Below are positions 8,070-15,484 of a stretch of DNA of 64,000 nt, in pieces (position 1 is the stretch's first letter; the number at the start of each line of letters is the position of its first letter). Origin of the DNA: Pantoea cypripedii (GTDB lineage Bacteria; Pseudomonadota; Gammaproteobacteria; Enterobacterales; Enterobacteriaceae); contig NZ_MLJI01000001.1 in NCBI RefSeq assembly GCF_002095535.1, forward strand, positions 1-64,000, given 5' to 3'. The notes under the pieces were generated by a model. It was not told the origin of the DNA. It did no database searches and saw nothing but the letters and a program-made list of their open reading frames with translations. The position numbers were made by a program, and so were the translations under genes.

Positions 8070-8249
8070 GGTGATTTTTCTCCCTCTGTAAAGGCTGAGA
8101 TCATTCTGCTGTGGCTGATAAAACAATTCATGCCGTCCCTGTCTGTTCTCCCACCACAGGACAAAGCCAGTGTGTTTATGTCACTGTTTTAGGCCTGCCA
8201 GGAAAAAGGCGCTGTTTCGCTGGCTTACCGGCTTATCTGTCTCTGCTGT

Positions 8250-8452
8250 GGTGTAACAGGGGTTACATGGGTTACATGACTGAATTGAAGTACTTTTTTT
8301 CATTCTGGCCGGTGTAACACGACGGGTTACAACGGGTAACAGGCCTGAAACGGCGTTACACCTGTTACCTTTTCACTCTGAATGAGGTGTAACAGGGTCA
8401 GCCCTGCTCTGACGCGGTTGTTACACCTGTTACCTCTGTTACCCGTTATGAA
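8250..8452. other. Candidate replication origin with GGTGTAACAG iterons
   Basis: About 200 bases hold repeated GGTGTAACAG-like units in both orientations, for example at 8250-8259, 8311-8320 and 8386-8395, and inverted pairs GTTACACCTGTTACC starting near 8354 and 8420. P4 alpha protein recognises GGTGAACAG-type iterons at its origin, and here the block lies directly downstream of the alpha gene. The function is inferred. No gene is seen from 8070 to 8470. Confidence 0.75.
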
Positions 8453-8470
8453 TAAGACTCACGCAAAGCC

Positions 8471-11143
8471 TTAACCCGGCACCTCGCTGTTAAAGACATA
8501 GAGCCTGCGCACGTTCATCTCTGGCGGGCGTATACTGGTCTGGAGCTTGCCGTCATTGGCTGCCAGCAGATAGCCCCGGTCGGCGCAGAGACGCGCCACC
8601 TTGCGCGGATCGAAGCCCCGGCAGATTTCTTTCCACCCGGACGGCATGACATAGAACGTCGTGACTGCCTCCGTGCCCTGTGCCGTGCTGCCTTTCTCCA
8701 CCCTGCGCCAGCCCACCATGTTGCCGGGGCGGTTGCGCTCGTCGTGCCAGTCGGCAAAGCGGCTGTACTGGTTAGCGGTGAAGAAGCTGCGCACCTGCTC
8801 CAGTGCGGCAATATCTTCCTGGTTGGCGGTATGCCCCCGGTCTTTCAGCCAGGCACTGAGGCACACGCGGGTTGCCCGCAGCGCTTCACCCTCCTGCCAG
8901 CCGGTAATGCCGAGCCGGGTTGCCAGCTCTCCGGCCATTGCCACCAGGGCAAAACGGTTTACCGCACGGCCCACCTGATTGCCCGCATCCTGTGGAGTGA
9001 GGGCGGCGGTGTACTCCTTCATCAGCGCCTTTGCCTGCGCCGTCAATCCGTTCAGGTCTGCGGTCAGCGCTTTCAGCCACTCGCGGAACGGCGCGCCGTA
9101 ATAGCTGGCCGTGGCCCATTCCAGATGTTCGGCCAGTGCCTTGCCGCTCTCAAAGCCGTGCAGCTCTTCAAACACGCCGAATTTCCCGGAGTCGCTGGGT
9201 ATCTGAATCATTCTCACTTCCATTCCGGCAAAGGTGCGCTCACCGGCTTTCGCGGCGTGCTCAGTCAGTGACAGCTCGCCGGTGGAGAAGAACAAGAGCC
9301 GCCACTGCTTACGGGTACGTAGCTCGCCGTCCGTACCGGCACGGCCCTTGCCCTGACCATTTGCCAGCATGTAGGCGATGTTGCCTGCTTCGCGCCCGTC
9401 CACCTCGCGGATTTCGTCAAGCATCATGGCCGCGTCGTTGCGACGGCTGGCGCAGCCCTCCAGCGCGTTGCCGGTCGCGCGCCATGTCTGCCAGTAGTCC
9501 GGCCCGCCGCATACGGATGTCGCCGCCTTCATGGTGGTGGTTTTGCCGTCCGTCGATTCACCCTTGAGGTGGTAGCCGCCGCCGTCCATGCCGACCAGAC
9601 GCAGCAGCGGGGCGGCAAAGGCGAGGCTTACCGCAAACGCCACGCGGGAGTTGCCGGTGCAGAAGCGCGCCACATTTTCGCGCCACTCCTCCACCGTGCC
9701 GGATACGCGGAAGTCGCGTCCCTGCACGGAGGTGGTCTGGAGAATGACGCCGTCGGCACCTTCGCCGCTGACCTCATCCTGGAGGACGTAAACCTGACCG
9801 TGCCAGCCGGTGCGGCTCACGCAGGTGACGCGGCGCTCCGGTTTGCACAGTGAGATGTATTCCATCAGGCGGGCGCGGGCCTCGCCGGTGGTGCTGATGT
9901 ATGACAGGCCGTTGACCAGCAGCACCCGGCGCAGCTCCTCGCCGCTGCCACTCAGCATTTCCATCGGCATGGCCCAGCGGCGACGCTCGCCCCATGTATC
10001 CTCCCATTCCAGCAGGCGGCCAAAGTTGCCGCCGTCAGCGTCGCAGGTAATGGCCGTGACGCGTAGCGGGTTACAAATTTTCACGTTCTGGATTTCTGTC
10101 TCACCGTTGCGCTGCACCTGCTTTTCGTACCAGAGGTATTCCTGAGTCAGCCGGAATCCGTGCGGCAGTTGCGTGCGGCCCTCACCGCACAGCACCAGAC
10201 CGTTACGGAAGGCTTCACGGGCGCGGGTCACGCCGTGTTCCCGGTGAAAATCGTTCCAGTCGGCTTTAATTTCACCCGGTGGCAGACTCACCCAGCCACT
10301 GACGGCTTTTGCTGCCTTCTCCGCAAACGCTCTGCCGGGGTTCTCACCGCCGTCCTGAAAGTCGTTGTCACCGGCGATGACAATCTTCGTCTCCGGCCAG
10401 CGCGCCCGCAGCGCCTGCGCCACGTTCGGCAGGTTGCCCGCAGATATAGCGGCCACGACGCACCCGGTTGTAATCTGGCTCACGGTCAGCGCTGTGGCGT
10501 ACCCTTCGGTAATCACAGCCTGCACCGGTGGCTCTGGCGGCAGCGGGCTGAGCGCCACAAACGCGCCCTTCATGGTGCTTCCCGGCAGCAGGCTTTTCTC
10601 ACCTGTGGGTGCAACAAGCTGCGCGCCGGTCACTGCACCGTCTGCTGTGGTCAGTGGCAGCAGCAGGGAACCCGCCGGAAAGGTTGTGCCGCTGATGCGT
10701 TGCGCACTGCCGGTGAGGCATCCCGGATAACCGGCAAAGCCTTTGCCGGTCAGATAAACACTTTCGCCCGTGTGGCTGGCTTTCACCAGCGCCTCCACCG
10801 TGGCGGGCATGTCCCGTTTCGGGGCTTTCTGCCTGGCTGGCTTAACCGGCATGTCCTGCACATCACGAACATCGAGCACCTGTGCCACCTCCTGCGCGGC
10901 CTGTTTCACGCCTTTGCCTGTCACCAGCTTCACCAGGTCAAGGCCGTCACCGTTGCCGCAGTGGCTGCAAATCCACGTACCCCGCCCCTCAAGGTCATCC
11001 ATGCGGAAACGGTCTTTACCTTCGCACTTCGGGCAGGGGCCGTGCCTGCCGCCGTCCGGCACGCTGAAGCCGAGCAACTGAAAAACGACCGTCCAGTGAC
11101 CGCGCGCAGCGGCAGCAATGTCTGATACTGACTGTGCTGTCAT
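8471..11143 (-). CDS. P4 alpha-like replication protein: zinc-binding primase, Toprim, helicase
   Basis: This 890-residue protein is built like P4 alpha, a primase-helicase that also binds the origin. It has a zinc site CPKC (37-40) and CSHC (59-62), Toprim motifs TEGYAT (212-217) and GDND (258-261), and a DUF927-type helicase with Walker A GESTDGKTT (528-536) and Walker B MMLDEI (573-578). The C-terminal 150 residues would bind the iterons. ATG 11143 follows AAGGAGG. P4 alpha is somewhat shorter (about 777 residues). It is the last gene of the leftward early operon and allows replication without host DnaA. Confidence 0.92.
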   Translation of the reverse strand: MTAQSVSDIAAAARGHWTVVFQLLGFSVPDGGRHGPCPKCEGKDRFRMDDLEGRGTWICSHCGNGDGLDLVKLVTGKGVKQAAQEVAQVLDVRDVQDMPVKPARQKAPKRDMPATVEALVKASHTGESVYLTGKGFAGYPGCLTGSAQRISGTTFPAGSLLLPLTTADGAVTGAQLVAPTGEKSLLPGSTMKGAFVALSPLPPEPPVQAVITEGYATALTVSQITTGCVVAAISAGNLPNVAQALRARWPETKIVIAGDNDFQDGGENPGRAFAEKAAKAVSGWVSLPPGEIKADWNDFHREHGVTRAREAFRNGLVLCGEGRTQLPHGFRLTQEYLWYEKQVQRNGETEIQNVKICNPLRVTAITCDADGGNFGRLLEWEDTWGERRRWAMPMEMLSGSGEELRRVLLVNGLSYISTTGEARARLMEYISLCKPERRVTCVSRTGWHGQVYVLQDEVSGEGADGVILQTTSVQGRDFRVSGTVEEWRENVARFCTGNSRVAFAVSLAFAAPLLRLVGMDGGGYHLKGESTDGKTTTMKAATSVCGGPDYWQTWRATGNALEGCASRRNDAAMMLDEIREVDGREAGNIAYMLANGQGKGRAGTDGELRTRKQWRLLFFSTGELSLTEHAAKAGERTFAGMEVRMIQIPSDSGKFGVFEELHGFESGKALAEHLEWATASYYGAPFREWLKALTADLNGLTAQAKALMKEYTAALTPQDAGNQVGRAVNRFALVAMAGELATRLGITGWQEGEALRATRVCLSAWLKDRGHTANQEDIAALEQVRSFFTANQYSRFADWHDERNRPGNMVGWRRVEKGSTAQGTEAVTTFYVMPSGWKEICRGFDPRKVARLCADRGYLLAANDGKLQTSIRPPEMNVRRLYVFNSEVPG

Positions 11144-11152
11144 AACGCCTCC

Positions 11153-11530
11153 TTAATGCCGGTACAGCGACACGCCGGTGTCACAGAAGTCATCAAACGC
11201 CGCCGGAAGTGTGCAGTACAGTGCCGTCATCACCTCACAACCCCGTGCTGTCAGTACGGGGGGGGCGGTCAGCAGCGACGGTTCCAGCATGTCGGTGAGC
11301 AGGGCCAGCGCAACCGCTGCGCCCCGTGCCTCGCCGTGCTCATTTACCATCGCGCTTTCAATGTGCAGGGCGATGGCCATTTCTATACGCTCGACCGTCA
11401 GGCGGTGCGGGCCATGCGTCTCGCTACCGGTTTCGGCGAGGCGCTTTTCCCGCCAGGCGGTGGCGATGGCTCGACGATAAAGGGCAGTGGTAAGTTCTGC
11501 CGGAAAAATAGAAACCTGTGGCTGGTTCAT
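11153..11530 (-). CDS. P4-satellite conserved small protein (DUF5375-like)
   Basis: This gene encodes 125 residues with no signal peptide or membrane helix. It lies nine bases upstream of alpha and overlaps the previous gene by four bases (ATGA), so all are probably translated as one unit. Proteins of this size and place are conserved in P4-like satellites of enterobacteria and are annotated DUF5375. No activity is known to me. Confidence 0.7.
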   Translation of the reverse strand: MNQPQVSIFPAELTTALYRRAIATAWREKRLAETGSETHGPHRLTVERIEMAIALHIESAMVNEHGEARGAAVALALLTDMLEPSLLTAPPVLTARGCEVMTALYCTLPAAFDDFCDTGVSLYRH

Positions 11531-11811
11531 TTACGGGCCTCCGTCAGCGGGCCGCACTGGTCAGTGACGTCCGCGAGATCACTGTAGAGATAGTCCATCA
11601 GCGCCGCGACGCCCGGCACGTTGCTGCCAAACGGCAGGCCGTCATTCTGCGGGTGCTGGGCAAACAGTTGTTGCAGCAGGTCACAGGCGTCTTTTGCGCG
11701 CGCCAGTTTTTCAAATGATGCTTCCGACAGACCATAAGTGAATGCGTCGAAAGGGTTGTTTTCAGGCAAGGGGATGCCCTGAGCACCATTGTGCCCGTTG
11801 AAAATATTCAT
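11527..11811 (-). CDS. P4-satellite small acidic protein, function unknown
   Basis: This gene encodes 94 acidic residues with a central helix (FEKLARAKDACDLLQQLFAQ). I do not recognise a characterised family. The operon position between the Icd-like gene and alpha matches uncharacterised early genes of P4. The stop overlaps the next start by four bases, which supports it as a real gene. Confidence 0.65.
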   Translation of the reverse strand: MNIFNGHNGAQGIPLPENNPFDAFTYGLSEASFEKLARAKDACDLLQQLFAQHPQNDGLPFGSNVPGVAALMDYLYSDLADVTDQCGPLTEARK

Positions 11812-11845
11812 GGATTACTCCGTCAGTACGTGGCTGGCTGTGGTA

Positions 11846-12202
11846 TCAGAGAAAGTTTGAATAATGATCGGCATCCTTTGCCGGTGGCTGCTTTTCGTGT
11901 CGTTCACGCCAGCGCGAGAACGTAACGGACGGATGCAGGTTCAGCGGATTAAAGCCACCACTTTCACCAGACGGCACTGCGGTTCTGCGAGGAGCAGCGC
12001 AAATGCGGGTGTAGTTTTCCTCAAACCATGCCAGCGGCGATGAGGTCAGTTGGCCGTCGCTGTCGTAGCGGTACAACACCTCATGACTGAATTCCGGGTT
12101 AGCGGCTGCGACGGAGAAAGGCGCAGCGGAAAGACGCAGCACAATAACCGTCCAGCCTTCCCGGTGCTGCCAGCGTTCCCCGTTCTGTGGATATTCACGC
12201 AT
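11846..12202 (-). CDS. P4-satellite conserved protein, function unknown
   Basis: This gene encodes 118 residues. ATG 12202 is chosen because GGAGG lies seven bases before it; the open frame runs further upstream but there overlaps the Icd-like gene. The tail has many Ser, Pro, Arg and Lys residues (SVTFSRWRERHEKQ). The start overlaps the end of the Icd-like gene by eight bases. No domain is recognised. Confidence 0.6.
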   Translation of the reverse strand: MREYPQNGERWQHREGWTVIVLRLSAAPFSVAAANPEFSHEVLYRYDSDGQLTSSPLAWFEENYTRICAAPRRTAVPSGESGGFNPLNLHPSVTFSRWRERHEKQPPAKDADHYSNFL

Positions 12203-12374
12203 GACGGCCTCCGAGGCAGGGCAGGCGGCCCGCAAATAACAGAATGTAATCAGCAGCCAGACGGCGACGGGCGCTCTGCTCATCACCGGCAGTGATACGC
12301 AGCATGACGGGGCGACAGGACAACTGAGAACGGTTGATTGCCGCAAATATCCAGGTAGACTTTGATGTAGCCAT
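12195..12374 (-). CDS. Icd-like host cell division inhibitor
   Basis: This short basic protein (59 residues from ATG 12374) reads MATSKSTWIFAAINRSQ and later SCRPVMLRITAGDEQSARR...FAGRLP. It matches the Icd-like family of P1/P4-type elements, named for inhibition of host cell division when expressed. It is first in the leftward early operon, like kil of P4. The frame extends 20 codons upstream to ATG 12434 through a hairpin, but that start has no ribosome site. Confidence 0.75.
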   Translation of the reverse strand: MATSKSTWIFAAINRSQLSCRPVMLRITAGDEQSARRRLAADYILLFAGRLPCLGGRHA

Positions 12375-12401
12375 ATTATTGTTCCAGGTATGTTTGGTTA
12401 G

Positions 12402-12443
12402 ATGCCCGTTATGTGTTGCAGCACAGGCGGGCATTGTTTTTTG
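12402..12443. ncRNA. Candidate leader hairpin or small regulatory RNA before the Icd-like gene
   Basis: ATGCCCG (12402-12408) pairs with CGGGCAT (12428-12434), and inside it TGTG pairs with CACA. On the plus strand TTTTTT follows. P4 immunity depends on a short antisense RNA made from the leader of its early operon, and this hairpin lies in that leader. Either a terminator or part of an immunity RNA is possible; the sequence alone does not decide. Confidence 0.4.
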
Positions 12444-12460
12444 GGTTTATGATAACTACA

Positions 12461-12503
12461 ATGGTAATTACCATGTAGGTCATCATAAGTTAGGGTAATT
12501 ACC
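12461..12503. promoter_or_regulatory. Twin palindromic operator between the Icd-like and RHH genes
   Basis: ATGGTAATTACCAT (12461-12474) is a perfect 14-bp palindrome. Its core GGTAATTACC recurs at 12494-12503, directly before the ATG of the RHH gene. The two cores are 31 bp apart, about three helical turns, so dimers bound at both would face the same side. The adjacent ribbon-helix-helix protein is the obvious candidate ligand. Confidence 0.65.
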
Positions 12504-12677
12504 ATGTCAACACCGCAAGAAAAACGTTCGCCCCCATTTCAGATGCGCTTAACAGATGAATTCAGGCAGCAGTTGGAAGCAGAAATGCGTAAAGATGGTG
12601 ATACTGCTCTGGCTGCATGGATAAAACGTGTACTGCGTAAGGAACTGCAATCACGCGGAATTGATCCTAATGGCTAA
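12504..12677 (+). CDS. Small ribbon-helix-helix protein, probable satellite regulator
   Basis: This gene encodes 57 residues. A strand PFQMRLTDEF is followed by two helices QQLEAEMRKDG and ALAAWIKRVLRKELQ, the Arc/MetJ ribbon-helix-helix layout. It is the only plus-strand gene of the satellite and is divergent from the early operon. ATG 12504 touches a palindrome, and TAGGG at about 12491-12495 could serve as ribosome site. It most likely represses its own and the divergent promoter. I infer this from fold and position. It is similar to small YlcI/YnfO-type prophage proteins. Confidence 0.7.
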   Translation: MSTPQEKRSPPFQMRLTDEFRQQLEAEMRKDGDTALAAWIKRVLRKELQSRGIDPNG

Positions 12678-12724
12678 GGGTCGCAAACACGCGCAAAACC
12701 TTTACTCAAAGAAGATCTTTTTTT

Positions 12725-12748
12725 AAGCGGCTATGGCTCAAGCCGCTT
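12725..12748. repeat. Inverted repeat between convergent satellite genes
   Basis: AAGCGGCT (12725-12732) pairs with AGCCGCTT (12741-12748). It lies between the ends of the RHH gene and the AlpA/Vis gene. The T run lies on the 5' side on the plus strand, so it is not a classical terminator, though it may still slow both convergent transcripts. Confidence 0.4.
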
Positions 12749-13022
12749 AAATCCTTGCCTGTTGCAACTGTCTTGCCTGTTTTCTCATCCCCTCAAATTT
12801 CTCGACTGAACTCACCTCATGCTGATCGCGCCATCCGTAATAGTCGGCAGCACGCCAGCGCGACATGCGTCCAATTTTTATAGGGTGGGGAAAACGATTC
12901 TGTGAAATTAAACGATAAATCCATTTGTCACTTAGCAGGCAGTCAGCAGTGATGAACTTCATATCGATCAAGGCATCCATCGGAGGGCGCTGTGTGGTCA
13001 AAAAATCATGGGTAGGGGTCAT
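12747..13022 (-). CDS. AlpA/Vis-family regulator
   Basis: This gene encodes 91 residues, similar in size to P4 Vis (about 88). The pattern SDKWIYRLISQNRFPHPIKIGRMSRWRAADYYGW, given here in part, is the MerR-like helix-turn-helix of the AlpA family. Vis is the excisionase/regulator of P4 that bends att DNA and represses late promoters. A shorter start at 12980 (MDALIDMKF) is possible. It lies near the integrase end, as in P4. Confidence 0.82.
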   Translation of the reverse strand: MTPTHDFLTTQRPPMDALIDMKFITADCLLSDKWIYRLISQNRFPHPIKIGRMSRWRAADYYGWRDQHEVSSVEKFEGMRKQARQLQQARI

Positions 13023-13145
13023 AGCTCATTCTCCGTTTGTTCACGTCTACTCGCTTCAATACGGAAAATTTAATCATCGAAATTCAGTTGGTTAAATGTG
13101 ACTAAAGCGCAGGAAACGAAAAGGCATTAGTCACAACATTTGTTA

Positions 13146-13973
13146 TCAGAATGTTAACCCTTCTTTCTTGATACAGCTTCTTAATAGACTGACGATAGTG
13201 TCAAAACTAAGCGGTGGTTCTCCTTTTTCAGGCCAAAATTCACCAGCATGCAGGAATAAATGCTCTGTGATAGCCGCGGGACTTTCTCTTCTGAGTTTCA
13301 TATCACGATGATACAGCGCAACAACAGCCATCAGGACTTCAACTCTGGGAATCGCGTGTTTTTGCTTTTGCGCTTCTGATTGTGCTTTGTAATTTTTAAT
13401 GTTCTTTTTAGGTTGATTTTGTTCCCTGACAGCATCTAAAAAGCATGAGATTTCCTTCTTCGTAATCCATAGAGTATCTAATAAATAATAATTTTCTCTT
13501 TCATCATAGTTAACATATAAAATAATTTTGGAATTTAATGTGCATTCTCCTGATGGAGTAAAATAAGACGGCCATTCGTCTGGTAGTCCCTCATGTTTTA
13601 TCAAAATATCCTTATACTCATCATCTACTGAAAATAAGCCTTTCATATAGCATTTTATAAATCCATCATCATTGCATTTCATGTCTTCATCATTAATGCG
13701 TAAAGAACAGCTTTCAGATAAGATATAGTAGCCTTTTTTATCTCTGGGTAAGGATGCTAACTGTCCAATTAATAGGCTATTTTCAGTTTCAGATTTAAGG
13801 GAGCAGGAAACTTCCAAATCGTCATCATGAAATTCCATACAAAGCTCAATTCCTTTATTAAAGGCAAACCACAAAATATCCTTGATATCACAACCAATTA
13901 TTTTTGCCGCCTCTGATAATTGATAGTGGTCACGTAAAAGAGCATCTGTATTTTGTATTTTTAAAAAATCCAT
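13146..13973 (-). CDS. Unknown AT-rich protein encoded directly after the integrase
   Basis: This gene encodes 275 residues, acidic in the first two thirds, with a basic linker near residue 195-210 (PKKNIKNYKAQSEAQKQKH) and a helical C-terminal part. ATG 13973 is chosen because GGAGG lies eight bases upstream, overlapping the end of int; it begins two bases from the int stop. The N-terminal YQLSEAAKIIGCDIKDILWFA may form a small helix-turn-helix. The C-terminal part (PRVEVLMAVVALYHRDMK) resembles uncharacterised satellite and prophage proteins. I do not know the function. It could be a second cargo or a recombination accessory gene. Confidence 0.7.
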   Translation of the reverse strand: MDFLKIQNTDALLRDHYQLSEAAKIIGCDIKDILWFAFNKGIELCMEFHDDDLEVSCSLKSETENSLLIGQLASLPRDKKGYYILSESCSLRINDEDMKCNDDGFIKCYMKGLFSVDDEYKDILIKHEGLPDEWPSYFTPSGECTLNSKIILYVNYDERENYYLLDTLWITKKEISCFLDAVREQNQPKKNIKNYKAQSEAQKQKHAIPRVEVLMAVVALYHRDMKLRRESPAAITEHLFLHAGEFWPEKGEPPLSFDTIVSLLRSCIKKEGLTF

Positions 13974-13974
13974 T

Positions 13975-15153
13975 TTATACACCTCCATTTGGGGTTAAAT
14001 AATCTGCATACCACTGCATCATTTCTCTACGGCCATCAAAATATTGCGCATGGTTGTAAGCTCCCCTGATGGCATTTTTATCCACATGGGCCAATTGCAT
14101 TTCTATCCATGCAGAGTCATAGCCTTGCTCATGCAAGATTGTACTCATAGTATGCCTGAAGCCATGCCCGGTCAGTCTTCCCTTATAGCCCAATAGCTCA
14201 ATGACCTGATTAATGCTTTCTTTGCTAATAGGCTTACGTGGATCATTCCGGCCAATAAATACTAACGGATAATGACCGGTTATCGGTTTAAGTTGTTTGA
14301 GTAGAAATACAGCCTGATTCGATAGCGGAACTTTATGAGGGCGACGCATCTTCATATGTTCTGCTGGTACTTCCCATACTGCCTTATCGAGATCGATATC
14401 TTGCCAGCGAGCGAAGCGTAACTCCTGAGTTCTTACACCCGTATACATGATTAAATAAGTAGCTGTTTTAGTTATAACACTTCCGGTATATCCAGCCAGA
14501 TCGTTTAAGAATGCTGGGAGTTCCTGAGCAGTTAAAAACGGCAAGTGCTGTTTTTTATGTATAGCTAATGCGCTTGCCAGGTCGGGTGCTGGATTATATT
14601 CAGCTCTGCCCGTAATAATCGCATAGCGAAAGACTTCTCCGCAGCGTTGGCGCACCTTACGCATCTTTTCTAATGCACCGCGCTTTTCCATTCTTTTAAG
14701 CGTTTCAAGCAGTTCCAGCGGCTTAATGTCAGCAATAGGCTTCATACCTATAAAGGGAAAAATATCCTTTTCGAACGTGCTTAGAATCTCCTCACGATAG
14801 CGAAGTGACCAGCGGTCAGCTTTAGCTTTGTGCCACTCCCTCGCGATCGCTTCGAACGTATTTGCAGTAGCGATTTTTTTTGCTTGTTTTTCGGCTTTTT
14901 TCATCGCTCCCGGATCATCTCCAGCCGCGAGACTTCGCCTGGCCTCATCTCGTTTCTGGCGAGCAACTGCAAGTGGTACGTCAGGATAGACGCCGATAGA
15001 TAGTAATTTCTCACGTCCTAAAACGCGGTACTTCATTCGCCAGTAGCGGGAACCATTGGGATTGACCAGTAAGTACAGGCCGCCGCCGTCTGCGAGCTTG
15101 TAGGGCTTATCCAGCGGTTTTGCTGTGCGCACCTTGACGTCAGTTAAGGGCAT
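13975..15153 (-). CDS. int: P4-type tyrosine integrase
   Basis: This 392-residue integrase has the N-terminal DUF4102-type arm-binding domain (MPLTDVKVRTAKP...YKLADGGGLYLLV) and a C-terminal catalytic domain with R in TGVRTQELR, H and R in LTGHGFRHTMST, H in QLAHVDKN and the tyrosine in GAYNHAQY. ATG 15153 follows AAGGAGA; the frame extends eight codons further without need. It lies with its start about 175 bases from the selC 3' end, the standard arrangement for tRNA-targeting islands. It would insert and excise the satellite at the 22-bp repeat. Confidence 0.95.
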   Translation of the reverse strand: MPLTDVKVRTAKPLDKPYKLADGGGLYLLVNPNGSRYWRMKYRVLGREKLLSIGVYPDVPLAVARQKRDEARRSLAAGDDPGAMKKAEKQAKKIATANTFEAIAREWHKAKADRWSLRYREEILSTFEKDIFPFIGMKPIADIKPLELLETLKRMEKRGALEKMRKVRQRCGEVFRYAIITGRAEYNPAPDLASALAIHKKQHLPFLTAQELPAFLNDLAGYTGSVITKTATYLIMYTGVRTQELRFARWQDIDLDKAVWEVPAEHMKMRRPHKVPLSNQAVFLLKQLKPITGHYPLVFIGRNDPRKPISKESINQVIELLGYKGRLTGHGFRHTMSTILHEQGYDSAWIEMQLAHVDKNAIRGAYNHAQYFDGRREMMQWYADYLTPNGGV

Positions 15154-15180
15154 TCCGTCTCCTTCTGGGGGTATCAATTT

Positions 15181-15225
15181 TATGGGGTATTTTCTAACCC
15201 CCTAAAATACCCCAAAATGGGGGTA
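15181..15225. promoter_or_regulatory. Candidate integrase arm-type sites and int promoter region
   Basis: Several TACCCC/GGGGTA units lie between int and selC, including ATGGGGGTA at 15217-15225, the inverse of the TACCCCCAT pair at the other end of the satellite. They probably form the right arm of attP and may also let integrase repress its own promoter. Confidence 0.5.
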
Positions 15226-15326
15226 GATTTGAGTAGACATAGATTGACATCAGAAGAGGAGGGTTTCAACCTAACTAGCAGATTTTAATGGTTTTGATTG
15301 ACGGTTGTTGACGTGAAAAGAGTAAG

Positions 15327-15348
15327 AGTGGCGGAAGATCACAGGAGT
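15327..15348. repeat. Satellite att site within selC
   Basis: This is the second copy of the 22-bp direct repeat. It covers the last 20 bases of tRNA-Sec on the minus strand, including the acceptor 3' strand and CCA, and two bases beyond. The tRNA remains intact after integration. Confidence 0.92.
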
Positions 15349-15423
15349 CGAACCTGCCCGGGACCGCTGGCGGCCCCAACCGGATTTGAAATCCGGCCGC
15401 CTCACCGGAGACGACGATCTTCC
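15329..15423 (-). tRNA. selC: tRNA-Sec (anticodon UCA)
   Basis: The 95-base gene matches the E. coli selC form: GGAAGATCGTCGTCTCCGG at the 5' end, anticodon loop TTTCAAA, a long variable arm, GGTTCGACTCC in the T arm and an encoded CCA. The 8-bp acceptor stem is typical of tRNA-Sec. It is charged with serine and converted by SelA, then brought to the ribosome by SelB, both encoded about 14 kb downstream. It is the insertion site of the P4-like satellite. Confidence 0.97.
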
Positions 15424-15484
15424 TTTACCGCAGCCGCAGAATTATAGCGGCAAACGGTGCAACGTTGTTGATCTTACCCATGCG

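Larger units (their letters stand above)
3682..15348. mobile_element. P4-like phage satellite integrated at selC
   Basis: An 11.65-kb unit is bounded by 22-bp direct repeats, one of them inside the 3' end of selC. It carries the P4 gene set in P4 order: integrase, AlpA/Vis, small early genes, alpha replication protein, iteron origin, Sid, Ogr/Delta and a cos-like site. A cargo gene lies between cos and the distal att. The length is almost the same as that of P4 (about 11.6 kb). No gene is visibly broken, so it may still be mobilised by a P2-like helper phage. I do not see a psu gene. Confidence 0.9.

Noticed and set aside
8250..8452. CRISPR array
   Set aside because: Units are short, in both orientations and irregularly spaced, with no constant repeat-spacer pattern; iterons fit better.
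9031..9567. Several plus-strand frames opposite the alpha gene
   Set aside because: All are antisense shadows of the alpha protein, whose motifs are complete on the minus strand.
12375..12434. Upstream start for the Icd-like protein at ATG 12434
   Set aside because: No ribosome site, and the added residues are translated from a hairpin in the leader.
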